A stretch of 57,206 nucleotides of DNA, from NCBI GenBank assembly GCA_050013075.1, contig JBEKFZ010000018.1, positions 1 to 57,206 of the forward strand. Reading direction: 5' to 3'. The notes below the pieces were generated by a model. It worked only from the letters and a program-made list of their open reading frames with translations. It made no database searches and was not told where the DNA came from. This stretch comes from JBEKIK01 sp050013075 (GTDB taxonomy: Bacteria > Planctomycetota > Planctomycetia > Pirellulales > Thermoguttaceae). Positions 41,869-50,331 of this stretch are shown here, piece after piece. Made by a program: the position numbers and the translations under genes. Numbering within the stretch: position 1 is the first letter of the stretch; each line of letters begins with the position of its first letter.

Positions 41869-43635
41869 TTGTTGCGCACACATACTTGCGGCGAATTGCG
41901 ATCGAGCGACGCGGATCGGCAGGTAACGCTTTGCGGCTGGGTGGATACCTGTCGGGATCACAGCGGAGTGCTGTTTGTCGATCTCAGGGATCGGTACGGC
42001 ATCGTGCAGATAGTTTTCGCCCCCGAAGGCGGCAAGGAAATTCTGGAATTGGCCAAAACGCTTCGCTCCGAGTTCGTTATTTTAGTGATCGGGAAGGTAG
42101 CGGCGCGTCCGGAGGGCACTATCAATCCGAAATTGTCCACCGGCGAGATCGAAGTTCGCGCGGCAAAATTGGAAATTCTCAATAAAAGTCTTACGCCGCC
42201 GTTCCAACCCACGAGCATTGACCTGCCGGGCGAGGATATCCGCCTGAAGTATCGTTACATCGATCTGCGCCGCCCGGAGATGCAGCGCACGCTTGTTTTG
42301 CGGCATCGGATGATCAAGATCATGCGCGATTATTTCAATGCCTTGGATTTTCTGGAAGTCGAAACGCCCATGCTGGGCCGGAGCACGCCCGAGGGGGCCC
42401 GCGATTATCTCGTGCCCAGCCGCATCCAGCAGGGATCGTTCTATGCCCTGCCGCAATCGCCGCAGCTTTACAAGCAGATTTTGATGGTGGCCGGTTTCGA
42501 CCGTTATATCCAAGTGGCTAAGTGTTTCCGCGACGAGGACCTGCGCGCCGACCGCCAGCCGGAGTTCACCCAGTTGGACCTGGAAATGTCGTTTGTCGAT
42601 GCCGAGGACATAATCGGCGTGATCGATCCTTTGATGGTCCGATTGGCCAAGGAAATTTTAGACATCGACTTGGCCCTGCCGCTGCCGCGAATGACCTACG
42701 ACGAGGCGATGGAGCGTTTCGGGCACGACGCCCCGGACCTGCGCTTTGGCATGGAATTGATCGACTTGACCGATCTTGCCGGGCAGACGGAGTTCAACGT
42801 CTTCCGCTCCGCGGCGGAGTCGGGCAATCGGGTCCGCGGCATCAACGCCAAGGGCGCGGCCGACCGCTATTCGCGCAAGGGGATCGACGAACTGACGGCA
42901 TTCGTGATCGAGGATTTTGCCGCCAAAGGGCTGGCCTGGTTCAAGGTCGATGCCGAGGGGAAATTGGCTTCCCCGATCGCCAAGAATTTTTCCGCCGATC
43001 TGCTGGAAAAAATCGGCCGGCGCATGGACGCCGTCCCGGGCGATTTGCTGCTGATAGTGGCCGACAAGTTCGAAATCACCTGCAAAGCGCTCTATGCGTT
43101 GCGCAAACGCCTGGCCGCCGAATTGAAACTCTATGATCCGAACAAGATGCACTTTTCCTGGATCGTCGAGTTTCCCATGTTCGCATACGACGCCGAGGAA
43201 GGCGGTTGGACGGCGATGCACCATCCATTCACCTCGTCGCGAGTGCAAGACCGCGAACTCTTGGCCGCCGATCCGGGAAGATGCCGGGCGCAGGCCTACG
43301 ATCTGGTTATCAACGGCTCCGAGGCCGGCGGGGGAACCATTCGTATCCACGACCAACAACTCCAACAACAAGTGTTCCAACTATTGGGGATCAACAAGGA
43401 ACAAGCCCGGGAGCGTTTCGGCTTCCTGTTGGACGCCCTGCAATACGGAGCGCCGCCGCACGGTGGAATCGCCTTGGGAATCGATCGGCTGGTGATGCTT
43501 TTCGGCCGCCTGGAAAGCATCCGCGACTGCATGGCATTCCCCAAGACCCAACGGGCCACCGACCTGATGACCAATGCCCCCGGCCGGGTCGATGCGAAAC
43601 AGTTAAACGAATTGGGTATCAAAAGTAGCCGTTGA
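41869..43635 (+). CDS. aspS: Aspartyl-tRNA synthetase
   Basis: 588 residues, normal for the bacterial type. An N-terminal OB fold (L-C-G-W-V-D-T-C-R-D-H-S-G-V-L-F-V-D-L-R-D), class II motif 2 (F-R-D-E-D-L-R-A-D-R-Q-P-E-F-T-Q), the bacterial GAD insertion (~290-410), and motif 3 (G-I-A-L-G-I-D-R-L). The start is TTG (41869, or the next codon, also TTG), with GTGGAG nine bases upstream; no ATG is available near the family start. Whether it also charges tRNA-Asn cannot be decided here. Confidence 0.95.
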   Translation: MLRTHTCGELRSSDADRQVTLCGWVDTCRDHSGVLFVDLRDRYGIVQIVFAPEGGKEILELAKTLRSEFVILVIGKVAARPEGTINPKLSTGEIEVRAAKLEILNKSLTPPFQPTSIDLPGEDIRLKYRYIDLRRPEMQRTLVLRHRMIKIMRDYFNALDFLEVETPMLGRSTPEGARDYLVPSRIQQGSFYALPQSPQLYKQILMVAGFDRYIQVAKCFRDEDLRADRQPEFTQLDLEMSFVDAEDIIGVIDPLMVRLAKEILDIDLALPLPRMTYDEAMERFGHDAPDLRFGMELIDLTDLAGQTEFNVFRSAAESGNRVRGINAKGAADRYSRKGIDELTAFVIEDFAAKGLAWFKVDAEGKLASPIAKNFSADLLEKIGRRMDAVPGDLLLIVADKFEITCKALYALRKRLAAELKLYDPNKMHFSWIVEFPMFAYDAEEGGWTAMHHPFTSSRVQDRELLAADPGRCRAQAYDLVINGSEAGGGTIRIHDQQLQQQVFQLLGINKEQARERFGFLLDALQYGAPPHGGIALGIDRLVMLFGRLESIRDCMAFPKTQRATDLMTNAPGRVDAKQLNELGIKSSR

Positions 43636-43694
43636 CGGGATAATGATTCTCCGCGGTCAAACTCGGCTGGAATCCCGTCTCTTTTCAATAACGA

Positions 43695-43799
43695 TATTAT
43701 TGATGTTTGCTTGGATAATGACCTGGCAAGTAAACCTTTTGCCGCATTTTCCGGCCGTCCGTTGGACGGCCTCGGTTCATTTGCCGTGCAAACGTCATT
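43695..43799. repeat. Dispersed repeat (second copy of 536-646)
   Basis: Same orientation and nearly the same sequence as 536-646, including the palindrome GGCCGTCC-GTT-GGACGGCC. It lies 60 bp after aspS. An apparent 62-codon frame here is just the repeat. Confidence 0.85.
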
Positions 43800-43880
43800 A
43801 AAATACCCGTTGACGAATCGGCTGCCAGGCGTGAAACTTAATGGTTGCCTATGGGAACTTGTTACTCCTCGGGCTTTTAT

Positions 43881-43912
43881 GTTGGGGGCAGCAGTTTAAC
43901 TGCTGCCCCAAC
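43881..43912. terminator. Perfect hairpin between aspS and the next gene
   Basis: GTTGGGGGCAGCAGTTTAACTGCTGCCCCAAC: a stem of about 14 bp with one bulged G. No T-run, so its activity as a terminator is uncertain; it could be another interspersed palindrome. Confidence 0.55.
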
Positions 43913-43953
43913 ATAGTGGACTATTGCATAGCCATAATTAAGGAGCAATCGTC

Positions 43954-44721
43954 ATGGCATGGAATCCTCTTCGAATATTAGGTATTCTATTAACATTTGG
44001 AAGTATTACGTTGCTCTTGGGCTGCCAGGAAAGCACCCAAGCCGATAAATCAAAATCATCAACCAGCCGGCCCGACACAAAATCGGTAACTCAATCTACC
44101 GTTGCCGAATCGGAGACGACCTTGGTAAAAAGCGACGACAAGGAAAATCCAAGCACTTCACGGAAAGAAGAGAAACCGGTATTCAAACGTTCCAAGCCTA
44201 AAACACCTCCCCCGCCTCCTACAATCCCTAACGTCGGCCTATCCGATTCACTCCGCGCAACTTGCCTGGTCAATGTGGGCGACATTATGCCTGACGGTGA
44301 GCTTCTGGCGGCCGACGGCGGTAAAGTTTCTTTGGAAAGCCAGTACGGCGAAAAATATACGGTGCTGTTTTTATGGTCCGAAGGCGGATCGAATTATGCA
44401 AGGCTGGCGGCCGATTCCGCACTGGGCGATTTGCAGAATGACGTGGCCGAACCTTATGCCGTAAAAGGGATCAAAGTAATCGGGATCAACGAAGGCGACA
44501 AACCCCGATCAGTGCAGCAAGAGTTGGGAAGAATCGGCATTAAACTGCCTTGTTTCTTTGATCCGAATAGCGCGTTTTTCGCCAAGTTGGCCAAGTCGAT
44601 ATTGCCGCGGGTTTATTTGCTCGACGCCTCGGGAAAAATCATTTGGTTCGATACCGAATATACTCAATCCACAAGGCGGAATTTGATGCTGGCTATTCAA
44701 GTGGTCTTGGGAAAAAAGTGA
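43954..44721 (+). CDS. Lipoprotein with thioredoxin fold lacking CxxC
   Basis: 255 residues. A signal peptide with lipobox L-L-L-G-C (Cys ~25) is followed by a Ser/Lys/Thr-rich linker to ~95. The C-terminal part follows the TlpA/AhpC-TSA plan: V-G-D-I-M-P-D-G-E-L-L-A-A-D-G-G-K-V-S-L, then Y-T-V-L-F-L-W-S-E-G-G-S-N-Y, then cis-Pro region L-P-R-V-Y-L-L-D-A-S-G. The position of the redox pair holds S-E-G-G-S-N instead of C-x-x-C, so it is not a thiol-disulfide enzyme. Likely a membrane-anchored binding or scaffold form of the fold. Confidence 0.8.
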   Translation: MAWNPLRILGILLTFGSITLLLGCQESTQADKSKSSTSRPDTKSVTQSTVAESETTLVKSDDKENPSTSRKEEKPVFKRSKPKTPPPPPTIPNVGLSDSLRATCLVNVGDIMPDGELLAADGGKVSLESQYGEKYTVLFLWSEGGSNYARLAADSALGDLQNDVAEPYAVKGIKVIGINEGDKPRSVQQELGRIGIKLPCFFDPNSAFFAKLAKSILPRVYLLDASGKIIWFDTEYTQSTRRNLMLAIQVVLGKK

Positions 44722-44859
44722 TCGCCCCGGCTTCTTCTAGCAGGATTCGTGCTGCTCAATAGCCGGCTGTCAATGACCGCCGGAACACGAGTTTCTCCAT
44801 GCCCAGGGGATTTTATTCGCCGGTTAAGCTATAATAATTTAGGGATTGGGGATTGGTAG

Positions 44860-44878
44860 GACGGTTTTTAAAACCGTC
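44860..44878. repeat. REP-like palindrome upstream of the nitrilase gene
   Basis: GACGGTTTT-T-AAAACCGTC, flanked by GTAG/CTTAC. 30 bp before the nitrilase start. Confidence 0.55.
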
Positions 44879-44907
44879 TTACAGAGAATGAAAATGACAA
44901 TAGGGAG

Positions 44908-45834
44908 ATGAAACAGGTGGATTCGCCGTTCGACTCGACCGAGCCCGATTTGGATCTTTCCTCCGCCGTTGCCGGCGCGCCGAACCGTTTGCGCGTGGCA
45001 ATGGCGCAGATTGCCCCGGCGCTTGCCGATCGAAAGCGGAATTTCGCCTTGCACCTCGAGCGCATCGAAGCCGCCCGGCGCCAGCAGGCCGATCTGGTGA
45101 TCTTTCCCGAGTTGTCGCTAACCGGATATTTTGTCCGCGACATGGTGCCCGATCTGGCCCTGAGCCGGAGTGGACCGGAAATTCGAGAGTTGGTCCATGC
45201 AGCCGGGGCAATGTCGCTGGTGGCCGGCATGGTGGAAGAATCGCACCGCCATCGTTTTTACAATGCGGCCTTTTTCGCCGAAGGCGGGCGGATCGTGCAT
45301 TGGCATCGCAAGGTCTATTTGCCGACATACGGATTGTTCGACGAGCAGCGGTATTTTGCCGCCGGCGAGCGCTTCGAGGCCTTCGACACCGCCCGATTCG
45401 GGCGCGTGGGCATTTTGATCTGCGAGGATTTTTGGCATCTTTCGGCGGCGGCCATCATGCAGGCCGAAGAGGTCGATCTGCTTATATGCGTGGCGAATTC
45501 GCCCGCCCGGGGCGTCGAAGGTCCAAAGATTGCCACCGCCGAAACGTACGAACTGATTACCAAGGCCTTTGCCCAACTCCTGGGCGCGGTGGTCATAGTG
45601 GTAAATCGCGTGGGCTTTGAAGACGGCTTGTGTTTTTGGGGCGGGAGCATGGCCGTGGGCCCCGACGGCCGGATAATTGCCCAGGCCCCCATGCTCGACG
45701 AGTCGCTCACGATCGCCGCGTTCGATCCGGCCGAACTCCGCCGCCAAAGGATGATTACTCCACTGGCCCGCGATGAGCGTCTGCTGTTGACAATCGAAGA
45801 ACTTAAACGCATAAAGCGGCGCCGCTATGAATAA
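44908..45834 (+). CDS. Carbon-nitrogen hydrolase (glutaminase partner of NadE)
   Basis: 308 residues. The nitrilase catalytic set is complete: Glu in F-P-E-L-S-L-T-G-Y, Lys in H-R-K-V-Y-L-P-T-Y-G, and Cys in L-I-C-E-D-F-W-H. The D-E-x-R-Y-F motif after the Lys is that of the glutaminase domain of glutamine-dependent NAD synthetase. In most bacteria with this type the domain is fused to the synthetase; here it is a separate gene overlapping nadE by eight bases, so the pair probably forms one enzyme that feeds ammonia from glutamine. AGGGAG lies directly before the ATG at 44908; the GTG at 44917 would have better spacing and is a fair alternative start. Confidence 0.88.
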   Translation: MKQVDSPFDSTEPDLDLSSAVAGAPNRLRVAMAQIAPALADRKRNFALHLERIEAARRQQADLVIFPELSLTGYFVRDMVPDLALSRSGPEIRELVHAAGAMSLVAGMVEESHRHRFYNAAFFAEGGRIVHWHRKVYLPTYGLFDEQRYFAAGERFEAFDTARFGRVGILICEDFWHLSAAAIMQAEEVDLLICVANSPARGVEGPKIATAETYELITKAFAQLLGAVVIVVNRVGFEDGLCFWGGSMAVGPDGRIIAQAPMLDESLTIAAFDPAELRRQRMITPLARDERLLLTIEELKRIKRRRYE

Positions 45835-46666
45835 TGAACCGATTGCAGCCGATTTGCGCATCAATTCCGAAATAGTTACGGAGATCCTCACGCGGTTTAT
45901 CCAAATTGAGATTCGCCGGGCGGGATTCCAGCGGGGCGTGGTCGGGCTCTCGGGCGGCATCGATTCCAGCGTGGTAACATATCTTTGCGCAAAGGCCCTC
46001 GGTCCCGACAACGTCCTGGCCGTGACCATGCCTTATAAAACCTCGAGCGAGGCCACGCGCCGCGACAGTCAGGAAGTCGTTAAAAGCCTGGGCGTTCACA
46101 CCATCGACGTGCCCATAACCGCCCAGATCGACGCCTATTTCGCCGCCTTTCCCGACGCCGCCCAAATGCGCCTGGCCAACAAATGCGCCCGGGAGCGCAT
46201 GACCGTGCTGTACGATCAAAGCGCGGCGTTCGGCGGTCTTGTGGCGGGAACGAGCAACAAGAGCGAACTGCTTTTAGGCTACGGCACGCAGTTCGGCGAC
46301 ATGGCCTCGGCAATAAATCCGGTGGGCGATCTTTATAAAACCCAACTCTATCAGCTCGCCGCATATCTGGGCGTGCCCGAACCGATCCTGCACAAAGAGC
46401 CCACTGGCGATCTGTGGGTCGGCCAGACCGACGAGGGCGAACTGGGCTTCTCTTATGCCGAAGTCGATCGGCTATTGGTCCTTTTAGTCGATCGTCGCCT
46501 GCGCCGCCAAGAACTGATCCGCGCCGGCTTCGCCCCCGAATTCATCGACCGTGTGACCGAGCTAATCCGCCGCAACCACTACAAGCGCCGCATGCCGGTA
46601 ATCGCCAAACTCTCCCACCGCACCATGGACCGCGATTTCCGATATGCAAGAGATTGGGGGACGTAA
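45827..46666 (+). CDS. nadE: NAD+ synthetase
   Basis: 279 residues. Adenylates nicotinate adenine dinucleotide and amidates it to NAD+. The PP-loop G-L-S-G-G-I-D-S-S-V, P-Y-K-T-S-S-x-A-T-R-x-D, G-T-S-N-K-S-E-L-L-L-G-Y and the C-terminal H-K-E-P-T-G-D-L-W motifs are intact. It overlaps the nitrilase-type amidase gene upstream (ATGAATAA), implying coupled synthesis. A short fragment resembling its 3' end recurs at 50069-50128. Confidence 0.95.
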   Translation: MNNEPIAADLRINSEIVTEILTRFIQIEIRRAGFQRGVVGLSGGIDSSVVTYLCAKALGPDNVLAVTMPYKTSSEATRRDSQEVVKSLGVHTIDVPITAQIDAYFAAFPDAAQMRLANKCARERMTVLYDQSAAFGGLVAGTSNKSELLLGYGTQFGDMASAINPVGDLYKTQLYQLAAYLGVPEPILHKEPTGDLWVGQTDEGELGFSYAEVDRLLVLLVDRRLRRQELIRAGFAPEFIDRVTELIRRNHYKRRMPVIAKLSHRTMDRDFRYARDWGT

Positions 46667-46813
46667 AAAAAAGGATGAAGGATGAGGGATGAAAAGGGAT
46701 CAATAAGGAATTGACTTAATGTGGCGGAACACTTATCATATTTAACATCAATAATGTTGTTAAATATCTGGTGGCAACAATAATAATCTCATAAAGTTTA
46801 TAGGAACTGCCAG

Positions 46814-47107
46814 ATGGCGCTGACATTCGAATGGGATCGACGAAAAGCGGCATCAAATCTACGAAAACATAAGGTGAGTTTTGAGGAAGCTATAACAGTT
46901 TTCGACAATCCTATTGCGTTGATTTTCGACGATGAAAAACATTTCACCGACGAGGAACAACGAGAAATCATTATCGGTCATTCCGCCCGAAATCACCTTT
47001 TATTGGTTAGTTTTACCGAACGTAAAAATGATGTTATTCGCATAATAAGTGCGCGTCCAGCCACTAAAAAGGAACACAGGAATTATGAAGAAAACGCAAA
47101 GTTCTAA
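46814..47107 (+). CDS. brnT: BrnT-family toxin
   Basis: 97 residues: F-E-W-D-R-R-K-A-A-S-N-L-R-K-H-K-V-S-F-E-E-A, later R-E-I-I-I-G-H-S-A-R and I-R-I-I-S-A-R-P-A-T-K-K-E are the complete BrnT (DUF497) pattern. BrnT is a RelE-fold ribonuclease. The antitoxin gene begins within its last 23 bases, so the two are coupled. It follows nadE after ~150 bp of simple repeats. Confidence 0.94.
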   Translation: MALTFEWDRRKAASNLRKHKVSFEEAITVFDNPIALIFDDEKHFTDEEQREIIIGHSARNHLLLVSFTERKNDVIRIISARPATKKEHRNYEENAKF

Positions 47108-47312
47108 ATTACCCGGGCGTGCCGAGGACATGGGCACGGAATGTAATTTTGATTATCAAAAGGCGCGGCCCAACCGCTTTGCCGGCCGAGGCGGCAAAAA
47201 CAGCATAGTGATTGTGCTCGATGCCGACGTCTCGAAGATCTTCTCTACGTCAAAATCGGTAAATACCGTGCTCCGCGCCCTGATTGCGGCAATGCCAAAA
47301 AAGCCGAAGTAG
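47085..47312 (+). CDS. brnA: BrnA-family antitoxin
   Basis: 75 residues from the ATG at 47085, with ACAGGA upstream. D-Y-Q-K-A-R-P-N-R-F-A and I-V-I-V-L-D-A-D-V-S-K-I-F-S-T-S-K-S-V-N-T-V-L-R-A-L-I are the marks of BrnA-like ribbon-helix-helix antitoxins. It overlaps brnT by 23 bp. It should neutralise BrnT and repress the pair. Confidence 0.88.
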   Translation: MKKTQSSKLPGRAEDMGTECNFDYQKARPNRFAGRGGKNSIVIVLDADVSKIFSTSKSVNTVLRALIAAMPKKPK

Positions 47313-47320
47313 AGCAGACA

Positions 47321-47389
47321 TAACTCAGGCATCATGCGACTGATAAATTATCCTTACCAGAACCGCGTAGCAAGATTAAGAGTTAAGTA
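47321..47389. repeat. Duplicated 69-bp segment, copy 1
   Basis: Matches 49998-50067 at most positions, including AGAACCGCGTAG and AAGATTAAGAGTTA. It directly follows the brnTA pair, whereas copy 2 directly follows the PIN/antitoxin pair. Confidence 0.8.
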
Positions 47390-47726
47390 GACACCATTGT
47401 CTAGACCACGGGTTACGGGCAAATGGGAGGGACTTGCGGCCCGCGAGACCTATAACGAAGGTCTCGCGTGGACGTGCAACGCTAGCATGGTAAAAACGCG
47501 ATTGCTTGATTGAAGGGATTAGGCTATGATGAACCACGACCTGGGCAGAAGATAGGGCGTGCACCATGCGCAGCATGGTTGTGGGAACCGTTCCAAGCGC
47601 CGACCCAGGGATTGTGAGCGAAGGCCTGGCGGCACGATGCCTGCCGTCTTTCTCTTCGCTTTTCTCTTCAAAGCGACAAAATTCAATCCGTAATCAACAA
47701 CCCTAAAGCTCTTAGCCCGAGGACCC
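47390..47726. other. Intergenic, possible structured leader
   Basis: 340 bp before the radical SAM gene with no gene. It contains a perfect ten-bp hairpin (47442-47468) and several further complementary stretches (GCACCATGCGCAGCATGGT around 47560). It does not match a riboswitch that I can recognise; a cobalamin riboswitch would be plausible given the gene type, but I do not see its conserved boxes. Confidence 0.4.
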
Positions 47727-49544
47727 GTGATCACAATTCACGACAAACCAATTACATTGGGAACACACTTCGTGACTACACCTGTTCCCGACTATCCAGT
47801 ACATCCACTCGGCTCGGAAGCGAGAGTATTGCTCCTTAGCGTCTTCGGCCCCTATGCTCAGGACGATCAATACGGTAGCCGTCTGATCAACCCGATGGAG
47901 TTGTTTCACAACCAGGTAACGCGGGTTCAGCATGCCTTCTCGGTCCGTTCGTTTCATCGATCTTGGGGGCTAATGCTGATCCAAGTTAATCTGAAAGCGC
48001 CTTGTACACTGCTGGACTTTCCGTCTGAGGAGCGGTTTCTTGAGGAGATCAAGACCAGAAAATACGATGTCATTGGGATCAGTTCGATCATTCCTAATCT
48101 ACTTAAAGTACATAGGATGTGCCGGTTGATTCGGAAGCATCAGCCCGGCGCGATCATCGTCGTAGGCGGGCATATCGCCAACCTGCCAGATCTAAGGCGA
48201 TGGGCCGATGTGGACCACATCGTCAAAGGGGACGGTGTGCGATGGATGCGCAGATTTCTCGCAGAGGACGAGAATCAGCCAATCCGGCATCCTCAGGTAG
48301 TGGCAAATATTCTCCCCCGCACCATGGGCATCTCACTGGGCAACCACCGTGGGCTTGACACTGCAACGCTGATCCCCACCGTGGGTTGTCCCATGGGGTG
48401 CAATTTCTGCTCGACGTCGGCCATGTTCGGAGGCAAAGGAAAATCCATCGAGTTCTACAAGACCGGCGAAGAACTTTTCGACATCATGTGTGCGCTCGAG
48501 GCGAACTTGCACGTTAAAGCCTTTTTCGTCATGGACGAGAACTTCCTCTTCAACCAGAAACGGGCGCTGGGGCTACTGGACTTGATGGAGAAACATGGTA
48601 AGTCATGGTCTCTCGATGTCTTCACCTCCGTGAACGTTTTGAGGCGATACTCGATGGAACAACTGGTCGGCCTGGGAGTTAGTTGGGTGTGGCTTGGCCT
48701 GGAGGGCAAAGATTCCCAATACGCGAAGCTTGCGGGAACCGATACGATTGCCCTAGTCCGCACGCTGCAGTCGCACGGGATTCGCGTGCTCGGTTCAAGC
48801 ATCATCGGACTCGATGAGCATACGCCGGAAAACATCGACGAAGTAATCGATAACGCGATCAGCCATAATGCCGAGCTCCACCAGTTCATGCTTTATACGC
48901 CCATTCCGGGCACGCCCCTGTTCGCTGAACACCAGACGAAAGGCACGCTGCTCGGGATTAATGAGTCCTTTGTGGCGGATATTCATGGACAACTAAAGTT
49001 CAATTTCCGGCACGCTCACATTAAAAGCGGCCAAGAAACCGAATTCATCCTGCGCGCCTTCCACAAGGATTTCGAGGTAAACAGCCCGAGTATAGTCAGA
49101 ATAATCCGCACCATGCTCCGTGGCTGGAAACGCTATAAAAACCACTCAAACCCACGCATCCGCGCGCGCTTTGCGTACGAGGCAACCAAGTTGCCTGTCA
49201 AATATGCGGGCGCACTCTGGGCGGCGCGGCGTCGATTCCGTGACGATCCGCATCGCTGGGAACTGATCTCGCAGATCCTGGAAGAGCTGTATGCCGAGTT
49301 CGGTTGGAAAGCCCGCCTAGCCGCGCCTATCGTCGGCCGCTATTTCTACCACATGCTGCAACGCGAGGAACGGCGATTGCAGAATGGTTGGACCTATGAA
49401 CCCCCGACGTATTACGAAACGAACTCGGACATTGGACCGCAATCGGCCATGCGAGTCGTTGGTGTAACAAGTAGCACTGCGTCGGCAGACCAAGCAGCAC
49501 CAGTCTCGGCCAAAGAGGAGCAGTTGGTGGAAATCGGCGCATAA
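47727..49544 (+). CDS. B12-binding-domain radical SAM protein
   Basis: 605 residues. The N-terminal ~190 residues form a cobalamin-binding-like fold (V-I-G-I-S-S-I-I-P-N and I-I-V-V-G-G-H; the base-on D-x-H-x-x-G motif is not seen). The radical SAM core has C-P-M-G-C-N-F-C (C-x3-C-x2-C), then F-F-V-M-D-E-N-F-L-F and Y-T-P-I-P-G-T-P-L. The C-terminal ~180 residues are helical and basic. Relatives act as methylases or C-C bond-forming enzymes in lipid or natural-product synthesis; this one cannot be assigned. Start is GTG with GAGG close before it. Confidence 0.88.
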   Translation: MITIHDKPITLGTHFVTTPVPDYPVHPLGSEARVLLLSVFGPYAQDDQYGSRLINPMELFHNQVTRVQHAFSVRSFHRSWGLMLIQVNLKAPCTLLDFPSEERFLEEIKTRKYDVIGISSIIPNLLKVHRMCRLIRKHQPGAIIVVGGHIANLPDLRRWADVDHIVKGDGVRWMRRFLAEDENQPIRHPQVVANILPRTMGISLGNHRGLDTATLIPTVGCPMGCNFCSTSAMFGGKGKSIEFYKTGEELFDIMCALEANLHVKAFFVMDENFLFNQKRALGLLDLMEKHGKSWSLDVFTSVNVLRRYSMEQLVGLGVSWVWLGLEGKDSQYAKLAGTDTIALVRTLQSHGIRVLGSSIIGLDEHTPENIDEVIDNAISHNAELHQFMLYTPIPGTPLFAEHQTKGTLLGINESFVADIHGQLKFNFRHAHIKSGQETEFILRAFHKDFEVNSPSIVRIIRTMLRGWKRYKNHSNPRIRARFAYEATKLPVKYAGALWAARRRFRDDPHRWELISQILEELYAEFGWKARLAAPIVGRYFYHMLQREERRLQNGWTYEPPTYYETNSDIGPQSAMRVVGVTSSTASADQAAPVSAKEEQLVEIGA

Positions 49545-49689
49545 GCCTAAATGTCGCGTCTGGCGTTAGCCGGCTGAGGCGGAAGGATGAAGGAGCAAAA
49601 ATATTTAGCCCCGGCACTTGTGCCGGGAGCCAATCCCGGAATTCACAAGAGGGATATGGATTTTCTCTCTGACTGGGTATAATGAAAAT

Positions 49690-49824
49690 ATGAAGCCCCT
49701 GATTTATATAGAGACAACGATTCCATCGTATTATTGCCTGGAAGAATTAAACGAACGAATGAATTTGAACACTCCCCGGTTGATAACGTCGCATCAAATT
49801 TATCCATGGGAGGATTTACCATGA
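49690..49824 (+). pseudogene. PIN-domain toxin with internal deletion
   Basis: 44 residues. M-K-P-L-I-Y-I-E-T-T-I-P-S-Y-Y is the exact start of PIN-domain (VapC-like) toxins, but after C-L it jumps to E-E-L-N-E-R-M-N-L-N-T-P-R-L-I-T, which is what the far C-terminus of these ~150-residue proteins looks like. The middle, with the other acidic catalytic residues, is missing. It is thus an in-frame internal deletion that left start, stop and coupling to the antitoxin intact. Not expected to have nuclease activity. Confidence 0.8.
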
Positions 49825-50000
49825 CAGGCGACAGTCCGATAGTTGAAGAAGTAAGGCAGCGACGCCGCATTTTAAGCGAATGTTATGGACACGATCTTCA
49901 AAAATATTATGAGCATTTGCGGGAGATGCAATCGCAATATGCCTCGCGCCTGGTGAATCAAATAACCGTGATTCGATCCTCGGGACAGACAGCCAAGTAA
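49821..50000 (+). CDS. Antitoxin-like protein, partner of the PIN remnant
   Basis: 59 residues: S-P-I-V-E-E-V-R-Q-R-R-R-I-L-S-E-C-Y-G-H-D-L-Q-K-Y-Y-E-H-L-R-E, the pattern of small proteins encoded beside PIN toxins. GGGAGG before the ATG and a four-base overlap with the toxin remnant. The frame is intact although the toxin is not, so it is an orphan antitoxin. Confidence 0.75.
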   Translation: MTGDSPIVEEVRQRRRILSECYGHDLQKYYEHLREMQSQYASRLVNQITVIRSSGQTAK

Positions 50001-50067
50001 CTAAGGCATACTACGAGTTATAAATTATCTTTGTCAGAACCGCGTAGAAAGATTAAGAGTTAGATAT
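49998..50067. repeat. Duplicated 69-bp segment, copy 2
   Basis: Starts with the stop codon of the antitoxin-like gene and matches 47321-47389. Confidence 0.8.
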
Positions 50068-50068
50068 G

Positions 50069-50128
50069 ATGTCACCGGAATTGCCGACGGATAAAGATTT
50101 CCGTTATGCACGGGATTGGGGAACGTAA
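50069..50128 (+). pseudogene. Fragment resembling the end of nadE
   Basis: Codes for M-S-P-E-L-P-T-D-K and then D-F-R-Y-A-R-D-W-G-T-stop. The last ten codons spell exactly the C-terminus of NadE (46634-46666), and the following bases (GTAAACGGAAGGATGAGG) resemble those after nadE. No other part of nadE is present. Together with the 69-bp duplication it records a past rearrangement of the nadE to toxin-antitoxin region. Confidence 0.7.
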
Positions 50129-50331
50129 ACGGAAGGATGAGGGCGGAAACATAATCTCGTTCCCAGGCTCTGCCTGGGAAGGTACTACTGCGTACTTCGT
50201 ACTCCGTCCTTTAATGAAGCATGAGCCCCCCTTTTCTCCTCTAATGTCTCATCCGTTGACAGCCCATTGGCCGCATGATACGCTCAAATTCTGGAAATCC
50301 GATAATAGGATAAGATAGGCAGGAGTTATAT
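50129..50331. repeat. Intergenic with a REP hairpin
   Basis: CGTTCCCAGGC-TCT-GCCTGGGAA at 50158-50180, same family as the hairpins around mqnC. No gene otherwise. Confidence 0.7.

Noticed and set aside
43711..43899. Frame of 62 codons after aspS
   Set aside because: It is made of the dispersed repeat also seen at 536-646, where the frame is not kept.
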